Assembly (NCBI RefSeq): GCF_000413855.1
Contig: NZ_ATGG01000028.1
Location: forward strand, 62,001-126,000
Direction of reading: 5' to 3'
DNA from: Acinetobacter gyllenbergii CIP 110306 = MTCC 11365
GTDB lineage: Bacteria; Pseudomonadota; Gammaproteobacteria; Pseudomonadales; Moraxellaceae
DNA length: 64,000 nucleotides
Below the pieces are notes generated by a model. It saw only the letters and a program-made list of their open reading frames with translations, ran no database searches and was not told the origin of the DNA. The translations under genes were made by a program, and so were the position numbers. How positions within the stretch are numbered: position 1 is the first letter of the stretch; every line of letters starts with the position of its first letter. This document shows, piece by piece, positions 25,595 through 33,811 of this stretch.

Positions 25595-26851
25595 TTAAGC
25601 AGCGTGTGAATAACGTTGAATCGACAAACCATCGGTACTGATGTCAGGACGGTGGTTCATAACCAGATCACTGATCAATTTGCCTGAACCACAAGCCATG
25701 GTCCAACCTAAAGTCCCGTGTCCCGTATTCAGGAACAGGTTCTTGTACTGAGTTGCACCAATAATCGGCGTGCTGTCTGGGGTCATTGGACGTAGGCCTG
25801 TCCAGAATGAAGCCTGAGCGAGATCACCACCTGGGAACAAGTCCTGAGTCACCATTTCCAAGGTGGCACGGCGATCTTGATTCAATCCGAGATTAAAACC
25901 ACTGAGTTCTGCCATACCCCCAACGCGGATACGTTGATCAAAACGGGTAATCGCAACTTTGTAGGTTTCATCCAAGACCGTAGATTGTGGTGCAAATTTT
26001 GGCTCTACAATCGGAATCGTCAGTGAATAACCTTTGACTGGATAAACTGGTAAATTCAGTTCCAATGGTTTTAAGAAATCACGCGAATAACTGCCAAAGG
26101 CCAAGACATAACGATCCGCAGTGAGAACCTCACCATTGACCTTGACGCCTTTGATTTCATCGCCTTCAACAATCAGGTTTTCGACATTTTGATCGAATTT
26201 GAATTCCACACCCAAATCTTGCGCAAGCTTTGCCAAGGCATTGGTAAATAAATAGCAATCGCCCGTTTCATCATTCGGTAAATGTAAGCCACCGACCAGT
26301 TTATCGGTATGGGCTAAAGCCGGCTCTACACTCGCCAATTCTTGGGCATTCAATAACGCGAAGTCGACACCACATTCTTGCAATACTTGAATATCACGTT
26401 GTACCGCTTCAAGTTGTGCATCGCTACGGAACACTTGTAAGGTGCCCTTTGAACGGTTTTCGTAGTTGATGCCGGTTTCTGCTCTTAAATCACGTAAACA
26501 GTCACGACTGTATTCTGCCACACGCATCATGCGTTCTTTGTTCACCGCATAGCTTTGTGGATTACAGTTTTTTAGCATCTGTGCCATCCACTGCAACTGC
26601 CACATACTGCCATCAATATTGATGGCTAATGGCGCATGATGCTGGAACATCCACTTAACGGCTTTGAATGGAATACCCGGTGCTGCCCACGGGGTTGAGT
26701 ATCCTGGGGAGATTTGACCTGCATTACCAAAACTGGTTTCTTTGGCAGGTCCTGATTGACGGTCAAGTACCGTCACTTGCGCACCTTGTTGTGCAAGATA
26801 ATAGGCACTTGCCACACCGATGACGCCACTTCCTAAAACGATTACGCGCAT
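25595..26851 (-). CDS. dadA: D-amino acid dehydrogenase
   Basis: About 418 residues from the ATG at 26851, where GAGGGATCTATT gives a good ribosome-binding site. The N-terminus MRVIVLGSGVIGVASAYYLAQQGAQVTVLDRQ is the FAD Rossmann fold; SFGNAGQISPGYSTPWAAPGIP is the DadA hallmark; GLRPMTPDSTPIIGATQYKNLFLNTGHGTLGWTMACGSGK closes the flavin site. The enzyme oxidises D-alanine and other D-amino acids to the keto acid and ammonia at the inner membrane, passing electrons to quinone. First gene of the dadA-dadX-ridA operon, divergent from an Lrp-type regulator. Confidence 0.95.
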   Translation of the reverse strand: MRVIVLGSGVIGVASAYYLAQQGAQVTVLDRQSGPAKETSFGNAGQISPGYSTPWAAPGIPFKAVKWMFQHHAPLAINIDGSMWQLQWMAQMLKNCNPQSYAVNKERMMRVAEYSRDCLRDLRAETGINYENRSKGTLQVFRSDAQLEAVQRDIQVLQECGVDFALLNAQELASVEPALAHTDKLVGGLHLPNDETGDCYLFTNALAKLAQDLGVEFKFDQNVENLIVEGDEIKGVKVNGEVLTADRYVLAFGSYSRDFLKPLELNLPVYPVKGYSLTIPIVEPKFAPQSTVLDETYKVAITRFDQRIRVGGMAELSGFNLGLNQDRRATLEMVTQDLFPGGDLAQASFWTGLRPMTPDSTPIIGATQYKNLFLNTGHGTLGWTMACGSGKLISDLVMNHRPDISTDGLSIQRYSHAA

Positions 26852-26930
26852 AATAGATCCCTCAAGCACACACTAGGTTATTTAACTAGTATATTTTTGG
26901 ATCAATAGTTTTTTTCACTGATTTTATGGG

Positions 26931-26973
26931 TATAATCTAGGTAATTTCATATTTTCGTCACGAAAAAATGAAA
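26931..26973 (+). promoter_or_regulatory. Promoter -10 and leader palindrome of the Lrp-type regulator
   Basis: TATAAT at 26931-26936. Immediately downstream is an inverted repeat with 14-base arms (26945-26958 and 26960-26973; TTTCATATTTTCGT against ACGAAAAAATGAAA, one mismatch), 14 bases before the start codon. Suited to autoregulation of the regulator and control of dadA. Confidence 0.55.
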
Positions 26974-26987
26974 ATAAAAGGAAATAA

Positions 26988-27458
26988 ATGATGCGTAAAT
27001 TAGACCGTATTGATCGCCTGATTTTAGACATTTTGCAGCGTGAAGGCCGGATTGCCATCAGTGAGTTGGCATCTCGGGTCAACCTGTCTACCACCCCCTG
27101 CTCAGAACGGGTCAAACGTTTGGAACGTGAAGGTATCATCATGGGCTATTACGCCCGACTCAATCCTGAATATGTGGATCGCAACTTGTTGGTGTTTTTG
27201 GAGATCAAGCTCTCGGCCAAATCGGGTGATGTATTTGATCAGGTGGCACGAGATTTAGTCGATATCCCCGAAGTACTGGAATGCCATTTGATTTCAGGTG
27301 AGTTTGATTATCTGGTCAAAGCACGCTTAAAAGAAATGAGTGCCTATCGCCGTCTGTTAGGTGACTTATTAAAAAAACTACCTGCCTCAGCCTCTTCACA
27401 TAGCTATGTGGTGATGGAAGAAGTCAAAGAGTCTTTATATTTGGATATGGGCGTTTAA
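26988..27458 (+). CDS. Lrp/AsnC-family regulator of the dad locus (DadR/Lrp-like)
   Basis: A 156-residue feast/famine regulator. The N-terminal helix-turn-helix is LDRIDRLILDILQREGRIAISELASRVNLSTTPCSERVKRLEREGIIMGY (residues 4-53). The C-terminal RAM domain has LISGEFDYLVKARLKEM and a SYVVMEEVKESLYLDM end. Lrp-like proteins bind small amino acids and assemble as octamers. Divergent from dadA with a 136-base gap holding its promoter and a palindrome; in related bacteria the dad operon is controlled by such a protein in response to alanine. AAAAGGAAATAA precedes the ATG. Confidence 0.9.
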   Translation: MMRKLDRIDRLILDILQREGRIAISELASRVNLSTTPCSERVKRLEREGIIMGYYARLNPEYVDRNLLVFLEIKLSAKSGDVFDQVARDLVDIPEVLECHLISGEFDYLVKARLKEMSAYRRLLGDLLKKLPASASSHSYVVMEEVKESLYLDMGV

Positions 27459-27477
27459 ACTCTGATTTATAATCAAT

Positions 27478-27503
27478 AAAAAAAGCTCTGAACAGAGCTT
27501 TTT
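27478..27503. terminator. Bidirectional rho-independent terminator
   Basis: A-run, GCTCTG / CAGAGC stem with a very short loop, T-run, between convergent lrp-like and rraB-like genes. Confidence 0.85.
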
Positions 27504-27520
27504 ATCCCACAGAACAAGGG

Positions 27521-27886
27521 TTATTCATCTTCGTCATAAATATAGCTCATACAGCCCCAGCCATCATACTCGCCATTGAACTCTTGAGCGATCTTGGTCA
27601 TCCATTCTTCCAAGTCTGCGATATCCTCATATTCCAAAATCATATTCACATGGATATTCAGTACCCACAGATCTGAACCGTCTGAATGGACTTCTTCCTG
27701 AAAAAAAGAAATTTTTTGTTCTTGGTGTAACAGATGCAAGGCACATTTTTCAACTTGTTCCTGCTTCTCAAAAACAATCGAAAATTCGACTTCATGCGGC
27801 TCACTCAGGTCATTGCCATCCTCAACCATCTGCCACAGCACATTGCCATTATCATTATCTGGGAATTGGTCATAGTCGCGTGTCAT
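27521..27886 (-). CDS. rraB: RraB-like regulator of ribonuclease E
   Basis: A 121-residue very acidic protein with the RraB pattern: DYDQFPDNDNGNVLWQMVEDGNDLSEPHEVEFSIVFE at the start and MILEYEDIADLEEWMTKIAQEFNGEYDGWGC near the end, closing with an Asp/Glu tail. RraB binds the RNase E scaffold region and inhibits cleavage of some transcripts. Activity in this organism is inferred from homology; the Acinetobacter RNase E scaffold is not visible here. Single gene, convergent with the lrp-like gene. Confidence 0.8.
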   Translation of the reverse strand: MTRDYDQFPDNDNGNVLWQMVEDGNDLSEPHEVEFSIVFEKQEQVEKCALHLLHQEQKISFFQEEVHSDGSDLWVLNIHVNMILEYEDIADLEEWMTKIAQEFNGEYDGWGCMSYIYDEDE

Positions 27887-28022
27887 AGAAATATCCTTTG
27901 TTGTGTTTTGGACTTGATATTTGGCTATAGATTAACCGATTTTTATGTCAGTTTTTAGACGCATTAATATAAATATTGTAGTCAAAAGCAATCAAAACAA
28001 GAATAACAGACGAAGCCTGTAT

Positions 28023-28496
28023 TCAATCTAATCCCAGACGCAGGACCACTTGGTCGAGACAGCGAATGCCATGTTCATAGATAGGTTCTGGATAATCTCT
28101 AAATACGTCTGGCTCTATATGCGACAAACGAAAGCCACATTTCTGATAAAGCGCCAATTGATCCAGACTGGAATTACCTGTTTTGACCCATAAAATTTGG
28201 ATATTTTGACCTTTACTCTCTGCAATAGCAGATTGAATCAGAGCCTTGGCAAGACCTTGTCCTTGATAACATGAATCTACAGCTAGATTTTTAATTTCAG
28301 CTTGATCATCTGTTTTGAACAAACAAAGTTGCGCAATGATCTGCCCCTGATCATTCAATATAAAGAACAGATTCGACTGCAATAAATAGGTTGAGACCTG
28401 CTGCCAACTAGGATCAGCTTCCAATAAAAGTGCCTTGAGTTGCAGTTGCTGTATCGCAGAGAGTGCTGTCCATTCGGATTGTTGAATCGAATACAT
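28023..28496 (-). CDS. GNAT-family N-acetyltransferase
   Basis: A 157-residue protein with the GNAT core. It has FFILNDQGQIIAQLCLFKTDDQAEIKNLAVDSCYQGQGLAKALIQSAIAE, in which the QGQGLAKAL loop binds acetyl-CoA pyrophosphate, and a later LYQKCGFRLSHIE strand typical of the family. The acceptor cannot be assigned. It lies 24 bases downstream of the pseudouridine synthase on the same strand, possibly co-transcribed. Confidence 0.8.
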   Translation of the reverse strand: MYSIQQSEWTALSAIQQLQLKALLLEADPSWQQVSTYLLQSNLFFILNDQGQIIAQLCLFKTDDQAEIKNLAVDSCYQGQGLAKALIQSAIAESKGQNIQILWVKTGNSSLDQLALYQKCGFRLSHIEPDVFRDYPEPIYEHGIRCLDQVVLRLGLD

Positions 28497-28520
28497 GCGC
28501 TGGCCTATTGATGGTCGTGC

Positions 28521-29186
28521 TTAGAACTTTAGCTCAGAATGGAGTTCAACTGCATGCTTTTTTAAAGGATGCTGAAATGCCAAATAAGCCGCATGCAGCG
28601 CCATGCGTTTTAAATGGAATTTGGCGGGCTCAGGATGATAAAGCTTATCGCCCAAAATTGGATGGCCGATATGCATCATATGCACGCGCAGTTGATGGGA
28701 ACGCCCTGTGACAGGTTCTAAGCGAACACGACTTTGATCCGTTACTGCATCATAGTGCATCAGTTGAAATAAGGTCTTGGCAGGCTTACCCAATTCAAAA
28801 TGAACCATCTGACGCGGACGGTTTTCCCAATCGGTGATCAGGGGGACTTCCACACTACCCTCGCGCTGAATCTGTCCCTGTACCAAGGCCACATAGTATT
28901 TTTTGACAGTACGCGCCTGAAACATTTTACTGATCGCCACTTCTGCATCACGATGTTTGGCAAACATGAGTAAGCCCGAAGTTGCCATATCCAGACGATG
29001 CGTGACTTTGGCCGCAGGATATTTTTCTAAAACCCGTAAATAGGCACTGTCCTGATGTTCAGGTAAACGCCCCATCACAGACAATAGCCCAGCAGGCTTA
29101 TTGATCACCAGCAAATCGTCATCTTCATAGACGATCTCTAAAGCATCTTGTGGCGGGGTATAAATAAAATTGTCGTTTAGAGCCAT
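28521..29186 (-). CDS. RluA-family RNA pseudouridine synthase
   Basis: A 221-residue catalytic domain without an S4 domain. It has VYEDDDLLVINKPAGLLSVMGR, the catalytic motif VTHRLDMATSGLLMFAK (Asp66) and GRSHQLRVHMMHIGHPILGD. The lack of an S4 extension and the short length fit RluA, which modifies 23S rRNA U746 and tRNA U32, better than RluC or RluD. RNA target not proven by sequence. Confidence 0.83.
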   Translation of the reverse strand: MALNDNFIYTPPQDALEIVYEDDDLLVINKPAGLLSVMGRLPEHQDSAYLRVLEKYPAAKVTHRLDMATSGLLMFAKHRDAEVAISKMFQARTVKKYYVALVQGQIQREGSVEVPLITDWENRPRQMVHFELGKPAKTLFQLMHYDAVTDQSRVRLEPVTGRSHQLRVHMMHIGHPILGDKLYHPEPAKFHLKRMALHAAYLAFQHPLKKHAVELHSELKF

Positions 29187-29282
29187 GGCAACAGAACAAA
29201 TGCAATCGGATACAGGATGGGAAGTGATTATAGTTGCGTCAACGGCTTTCGCAACTGCTGATTTTCCTCATCGCTATCACGA

Positions 29283-29735
29283 TCAAGATGGTGTTTTTAG
29301 TCCTTTGCCCAAGCCTTGTTTATAGAGTTGTTCTAATGTGGCAATATCCCGATTTAAAAACGCAATCAGGTAGTCTTTGACTCGGGTAAGGCTGAGTTGT
29401 TTAAACGAAATACTGTCTTTGCTTTTACGTGTGACCAAACCAAACAGATCCTTTTTAGGAATGATGACGGGAATATCACTGTCCAGTTTAAATTCAAGCT
29501 GTTGTGACTTGGCATAGGCATCCAGAGTAATTGCAATGGTCTGTTCAGTACGATGATCCGTCACCATAAAACGGGTATCTGCACCATTGAGTTGTAATTG
29601 ACGAACCAACTGCTGACGCCATGTCATCTCGTCAAATTTGGTTAAAATCGTTGCCAAATCGAAGGTACCGACATGATCGATGTCATTATGATTCATTTGA
29701 TGTGGATAGCGAATTTTAAGCTCGAACTCATTCAT
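29283..29735 (-). CDS. Hypothetical protein, PilZ-sized, no family recognised
   Basis: A 150-residue soluble protein, no signal peptide or membrane segment. It begins MNEFELKIRYPHQMNHNDIDHVGTFDLATILTKFDEM; the middle alternates strands and helices (RTEQTIAITLDAYAKSQQLEFKLDSDIPVIIPKKDLFGLV) and the end is Leu/Lys-rich. The pattern looks like a real coding sequence with normal codon use for the neighbourhood. It is a single gene, 96 bases after the rluA-type start region. I do not recognise a function. Confidence 0.65.
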   Translation of the reverse strand: MNEFELKIRYPHQMNHNDIDHVGTFDLATILTKFDEMTWRQQLVRQLQLNGADTRFMVTDHRTEQTIAITLDAYAKSQQLEFKLDSDIPVIIPKKDLFGLVTRKSKDSISFKQLSLTRVKDYLIAFLNRDIATLEQLYKQGLGKGLKTPS

Positions 29736-30305
29736 GCGGGTGCTGACCTATTAATGTGATTTTTTTGATTTATTAATATAAAAACAATTATATCACCTTG
29801 TTTTTTAATATAAAAATATCGACTTATATTCACAATTGAAGAATTTCAAGATTTACTTCACATTCAATTTTGGTTTTATTGATCTAGTTTTTATTATTTA
29901 GGTCTGATTATTCTTTTCTATTTACTTAAATTTTTTAGGGTATCAAGGGAAAACAGAGGTTGTTTACTTCAACACCTATGACTTTGTAAGCCATAACCTT
30001 TGCCTATAAACTTTTGATCTATAGCGTCCTAAGCCGAATCGAGACCTTTTGGGTTCGTACACACTTGCTTTATAAGCGTCGGTGCATGCTACTCTTTTCG
30101 ATCCCTTTCACACCCTTGAGACATAGTTTAGGCAGATCACGGTGGGATTGTTTTCCTAAAAACAGCTATTTTTGGTGATCAATGAAATAATTTTGCACAC
30201 TCTATTCTAAAAGTTAAAATATTTCCCACATCTAATAAAAAACCACGATTTATATTCCGATAAATCCAAATTTACATGTGTATTTTTTCAAAAATAAATT
30301 TTGAT
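29736..30305. other. 570-base gene-free, A+T-rich region with an unassigned G+C-richer block
   Basis: No open frame of useful length. Flanks are very A+T-rich, but about 29950-30160 is less so and contains small hairpins such as TATGGCTT / AAGTCATA on the minus strand. It may be a remnant of a repeat or a non-coding RNA; nothing more can be supported. Confidence 0.4.
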
Positions 30306-31193
30306 TTATGCCCAAATCACCATAATCGCTGCCACAATCACCAGCCACAGGCCTAAATGATCAGTTTTGGCGAGCTTTTCTTTAAAAAAGAAGGCTGAGA
30401 TTAATAGACTAAATAGAATTTCGACCTGACCCAGCGTTTTCACAATCGCCACAGTCTGCATACTCATGGCGCTAAACCAGCCGACTGAAGCCAAAAAGCT
30501 ACAGATACTCACTCTTAAGGTTAAGCCAACACGTTGCCACATTTTAAACAATGTCGGGCGGCTGAAAAATCCGAGATAGACCAACAGTACGATGCATTGA
30601 AAACTGATCAGACTACACAGTACCCAAGCCGCACGATGTAAGAATGGCAACATGCTCAGTTCTAAACTGGCTTCGCGCACCAATAAAGAGGTAATCGCAA
30701 AACACAGGCCACTCCCAAGTCCAATCATCAAGGTTTTAAAGGACAGATCGGACTGTTGCTTGCCTTTGCTCAGTAAAAATACCGCAAGTCCACCAATCGC
30801 TACCCCAACCCAGCCCCATGTGCTGAGATGTTCCTGTAAAAACAAAACACCGACCAAAGCGGCCAAGATCGCTTCACTTTTGGCCAGTCCCACCCCAATG
30901 GCATAGTTCTTTTGCTGGAATAGTTTCACCATTAGAGCAGTGGCATAGATCTGACTAATGCCTGCAATCACGATATACAGCCAGAATTTATCGGAAAAAT
31001 GCACCGATGTTGTGACAGGCTGATGCCAATAGAGAAAGGCCAAATAGCTAAAAGCAAAGATCGGTGAAAAGATAAAGCGAGCAAGTGTGGTGCCATAGAC
31101 ATCCACGCTGGTACTGAGTTGTTTTTGAAATGCATTGCGCCAAGCCTGCATAAATGCAGCCATGAGCGTGAACAGAATCCAAGTAAGCATCAT
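30306..31193 (-). CDS. EamA/DMT-family transporter
   Basis: A 295-residue protein with about ten hydrophobic helices in two EamA repeats. The first covers MLTWILFTLMAAFMQAWRNAFQKQLSTSVDVYG onward. The second starts LMIGLGSGLCFAITSLLVREASLE and ends with FFFKEKLAKTDHLGLWLVIVAAIMVIWA. It is a drug/metabolite-type exporter of unknown substrate. Only distantly like the EamA protein encoded at 11751. Single gene. Confidence 0.77.
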   Translation of the reverse strand: MMLTWILFTLMAAFMQAWRNAFQKQLSTSVDVYGTTLARFIFSPIFAFSYLAFLYWHQPVTTSVHFSDKFWLYIVIAGISQIYATALMVKLFQQKNYAIGVGLAKSEAILAALVGVLFLQEHLSTWGWVGVAIGGLAVFLLSKGKQQSDLSFKTLMIGLGSGLCFAITSLLVREASLELSMLPFLHRAAWVLCSLISFQCIVLLVYLGFFSRPTLFKMWQRVGLTLRVSICSFLASVGWFSAMSMQTVAIVKTLGQVEILFSLLISAFFFKEKLAKTDHLGLWLVIVAAIMVIWA

Positions 31194-31265
31194 AAGCTTG
31201 AACGCAATATTGTCAGTGCCGCTAATTTACGCTGTTCTGACTGGTTTTTCGATAGGTGTCAGTGC

Positions 31266-31967
31266 TTAAAAACTTAAATCATCAAAGTCCTTCACTTTGG
31301 ATAGATAGATGGGCACCTGATTGATTTTGCTCCATGTTTCTTTAAACCGTGGATCTTTTTCTGGGTCTTGGCTTAAATTTTCACGAAAAACCTTTTTGCC
31401 TGTTAAAAAATTAATACTGGTTTCACTTTGAATGAGCGGGCCATGATTGCTTGAATTATCATATCCAATCAGGCGCAGATCATTGCCTTCCAAGCGAAAT
31501 AGATAACGCCAATAACCATAACGTCCATGCGAATAATAAACCCTCAGCACATTATTTTTAATTTCCATCCATAGCTCGGGCGGGAAATAGACACCGCCAT
31601 CTTCATTTTCAGAGCTAAAACAATTGAGATTGCTGACAATAGCTTTGTATTTGCCTTTTTGATTCAGCAATACAATCACGCCACGACGGTTGCGGTCTAA
31701 ATGTCCATAATATTCATGTTCAACCAAGGCTTTGGGATCGGTGGCTTTGACGATCAGCACCACATCCTTCAAGCCATCTTTATTCAGATCGCCTTCAATG
31801 GCTTTAAAGAGTTGGTATTTTGCAGGGATATAGGCTTGATAGGTGACTTTATCTTGACCTAATTTAATTTCTTCCTCTGTCGGTTGTTCTTGGGCAAAGC
31901 TGACTTGCGGCAGTGCAGATAGGCTTAAAAAGCCGAATAAGGCGGCAATGAGCTGGGTCTTTATCAT
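31266..31967 (-). CDS. Secreted protein with a Ca-binding-like DxNxDG loop, tandem paralogue A
   Basis: A 233-residue exported protein. Signal peptide MIKTQLIAALFGFLSLSALPQVSFA, then a conserved KLGQDKVTYQAYIPAKY region and GDLNKDGLKDVVLIV (residues 59-73), which is a DxNxDGxxD calcium-binding-like loop as in FG-GAP or EF-hand repeats. A central block near residues 145-175 (HGRYGYWRYLFRLEGNDLRL onward) is identical in the neighbour at 32091. Function unknown; a periplasmic location is likely. It arose by tandem segmental duplication, because the 100 bases upstream carry a remnant of the DUF4126 gene end. Confidence 0.75.
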   Translation of the reverse strand: MIKTQLIAALFGFLSLSALPQVSFAQEQPTEEEIKLGQDKVTYQAYIPAKYQLFKAIEGDLNKDGLKDVVLIVKATDPKALVEHEYYGHLDRNRRGVIVLLNQKGKYKAIVSNLNCFSSENEDGGVYFPPELWMEIKNNVLRVYYSHGRYGYWRYLFRLEGNDLRLIGYDNSSNHGPLIQSETSINFLTGKKVFRENLSQDPEKDPRFKETWSKINQVPIYLSKVKDFDDLSF

Positions 31968-32070
31968 CTTTTTATCTCATCATTCAGGTGGTTATTGATG
32001 CTATTTCTTTTATAAACAATGACTGAATTTCTCTTGGCATTTTGTGCGAATTCAACCTGCGGCAACAATC
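31968..32070 (-). pseudogene. Remnant of the DUF4126 gene 3' end between the two paralogues
   Basis: The segment aligns without gaps to the sequence exactly 825 bases to the right (32793-32895), which contains the end of the real DUF4126 gene. The relic reads like A-G-stop-I-R-T-K-C-Q-E-K-F-S-H against the real A-R-W-I-R-S-K-K-Q-E-K-L-S-H, with an internal stop; the TTA at 32010-32012 aligns exactly with the real stop at 32835-32837. Non-functional by-product of the duplication. Confidence 0.8.
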
Positions 32071-32090
32071 TTCAAACTTGTGACCCTTTC

Positions 32091-32792
32091 TTAAAAACTT
32101 AAATAATCAAACTCTTTAATTTTCGATAGATAGATTGGGGCTGGATTAATTTTACTCCACTTTTCCTTAAATTTTGGTTCACCTTCAAAGTCTTGACTTA
32201 AATTGTCACGAATAACTTTCTTTGCTGTTAAAAAGTTAATACTGGTTTGGCTTTCAATATAAGGCCCATGATTGCTTGAATTGTCATAACCAATCAGACG
32301 TAGATCATTGCCTTCCAAGCGAAATAGATAACGCCAATAGCCATAGCGTCCATGGGCAAAGTGTACATTCAGCACATTATTATTAATTTCTACGCGTATA
32401 TCAGGGGCGAAATAAACACCACCGTCTTCATTTTCCGAGTAAAAACAACTTAAATTACTAACAATTTGCTTGTAAGTGCCTTTTTCGTTGAGTAATACAA
32501 TCACGCCGCGGCGGTTAATATCGATACGACCACGGTACTCATGTTCAACAAAATCTTTGGGATCGGTTGCTTTCACCATCAGCACGACATCGTTTATGCC
32601 ATCTTTATTCAAGTCACCTTCAATGGCTTTAAATAAACGATATTTTGCAGGGATATAGGCTTGATACGTGACTTGGTCTTGGCCTAATTTAAGCTCTTCC
32701 GCTGTCGGTTGTTCTTGAGCAAAGCTGAGTTGTGGCAGTATCGCTAAGCCTGATAATACGAATAATGCGGCAATCACTTGCGTCTTGATCAT
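32091..32792 (-). CDS. Secreted protein with a Ca-binding-like DxNxDG loop, tandem paralogue B
   Basis: A 233-residue protein, same length as the copy at 31266 and aligned without gaps. The signal peptide is MIKTQVIAALFVLSGLAILPQLSFA; GDLNKDGINDVVLMV keeps the calcium-binding-like loop. Differences cluster in residues 75-145 and 190-225, while the central HGRYGYWRYLF block is unchanged. It lies directly downstream of the intact DUF4126 gene (42 bases), so it is probably the original copy and A the derived one. Function unknown. Confidence 0.75.
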   Translation of the reverse strand: MIKTQVIAALFVLSGLAILPQLSFAQEQPTAEELKLGQDQVTYQAYIPAKYRLFKAIEGDLNKDGINDVVLMVKATDPKDFVEHEYRGRIDINRRGVIVLLNEKGTYKQIVSNLSCFYSENEDGGVYFAPDIRVEINNNVLNVHFAHGRYGYWRYLFRLEGNDLRLIGYDNSSNHGPYIESQTSINFLTAKKVIRDNLSQDFEGEPKFKEKWSKINPAPIYLSKIKEFDYLSF

Positions 32793-32834
32793 CTTTTTAT
32801 GTCACCATTCAGGTTGTTATCAGACTTATTGCAT

Positions 32835-33413
32835 TTATATGGAATGGCTGAGTTTCTCTTGTTTTTTTGAACGAATCCAGCGTGCGGCATCAATAATAAA
32901 AACAATCACCAAGACAGTAATTAGCACAGGCATGATAAAAGCCAAAATCGACAATACGATCGAGCCAATCAACTCACCGGTCGAGATCACAAAATTCCCC
33001 AATCCACCTGTGGTTGCCGTCGAGACACCACGTGCTGCAACCGTACTCATTTGCACCACACCAGCGGTTCCGCCACCGACAATCAATGCCGCTGCCCAAG
33101 TGGCAAACTGGGACATTTCTCCACTACTCACCGCCATCGTTGTGACCGTTCCTGCCACCACAGCCGCAGGTGTGGCAATGGTATCTAATAAGTTATCCAC
33201 CCATGGCACATAGTAGGCTGCGATTTCACAGATTGTGGCGAAACCCAGTGCCATACAGACTGATGGGATGGCTAACCATTCAAAGCCTTGGGCAGGTTGA
33301 TACCAACCCAATAAGGTCGCAATGCTCATGGCCAACAAGGGAACAAAGACGCGAAAGCCACAAGCTGCGCTGAGCCCAACGCCAATACAGAGTCCTAAAA
33401 TTGTTTCCATCAT
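32835..33413 (-). CDS. DUF4126 membrane protein
   Basis: A 192-residue polytopic protein of the DUF4126 family. It has ETILGLCIGVGLSAACGFRVFVPLLAMSIATLLGW at the start, VDNLLDTIATPAAVVAGTVTTMAV and GGGTAGVVQMSTVAARGVSTATTGGLGN in the middle, and a terminal helix followed by a basic tail (ARWIRSKKQEK). Role not known. AGGTAATCC precedes the paired ATGs at 33413 and 33410. The 3' end was copied into the neighbouring tandem duplication. Confidence 0.8.
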   Translation of the reverse strand: MMETILGLCIGVGLSAACGFRVFVPLLAMSIATLLGWYQPAQGFEWLAIPSVCMALGFATICEIAAYYVPWVDNLLDTIATPAAVVAGTVTTMAVSSGEMSQFATWAAALIVGGGTAGVVQMSTVAARGVSTATTGGLGNFVISTGELIGSIVLSILAFIMPVLITVLVIVFIIDAARWIRSKKQEKLSHSI

Positions 33414-33472
33414 GGATTACCTTTCTATGCCTATGACAGGTCTTGTTATTTACATCTTATTTTTAAGGTAAC

Positions 33473-33502
33473 AAAAAGCCCTATCAAGGGATAGGGCTTT
33501 TA
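33473..33502 (-). terminator. Rho-independent terminator downstream of the zinc-ribbon gene
   Basis: AAAAGCCCTATC / GATAGGGCTTTT stem with a 4-base loop, located 36 bases past the stop of the small zinc-ribbon gene. Confidence 0.85.
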
Positions 33503-33537
33503 TTCAAACAGTGGGTAACTGTTTGGTATTTTGCGGC

Positions 33538-33681
33538 TTAGGCATTCTTACTGTTGAATTGATTGCCAAGGCATTTGGTACACGGAGGTAAACGATCAGT
33601 ACCAATTTCTAAATAGGTGCGGTGTCCGCATTGAACACAAAAATAGAAGCCTGTTCCAGGTTTTTCGCCAGCAGTGACCAT
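33538..33681 (-). CDS. Small zinc-ribbon protein, 47 residues
   Basis: MVTAGEKPGTGFYFCVQCGH then RTYLEIGTDRLPPCTKCLGN ends QFNSKNA. The two CxxC pairs (Cys15/Cys18 and Cys34/Cys37) form a rubredoxin-like zinc ribbon. Small zinc-ribbon proteins of this type are common in Acinetobacter but have no known role. The gene is followed by a terminator and is too short for standard length filters. GGAGAACAAAG lies before the ATG. Confidence 0.8.
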   Translation of the reverse strand: MVTAGEKPGTGFYFCVQCGHRTYLEIGTDRLPPCTKCLGNQFNSKNA

Positions 33682-33811
33682 CTTTGTTCTCCATAGATTT
33701 TAGAAATGGTACATATACTATAGCGTGATAGTTTTGATTATTTATTGACCTTTCCGACAAGTGGTGATGTCGGAAAGGTGAAGAATGATGCTTAACTAAA
33801 ATTTAAACGAG

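Larger units (their letters stand above)
31266..32895. repeat. Tandem segmental duplication, unit length 825 bases
   Basis: Unit A (31266-32070) and unit B (32091-32895) each hold a 233-codon gene, its promoter region and part of the DUF4126 end. The offset is exactly 825 for the start codons and the aligned DUF4126 stop, so no length change has accumulated. The two proteins are of identical length and clearly related, roughly three quarters identical by eye. Confidence 0.8.
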
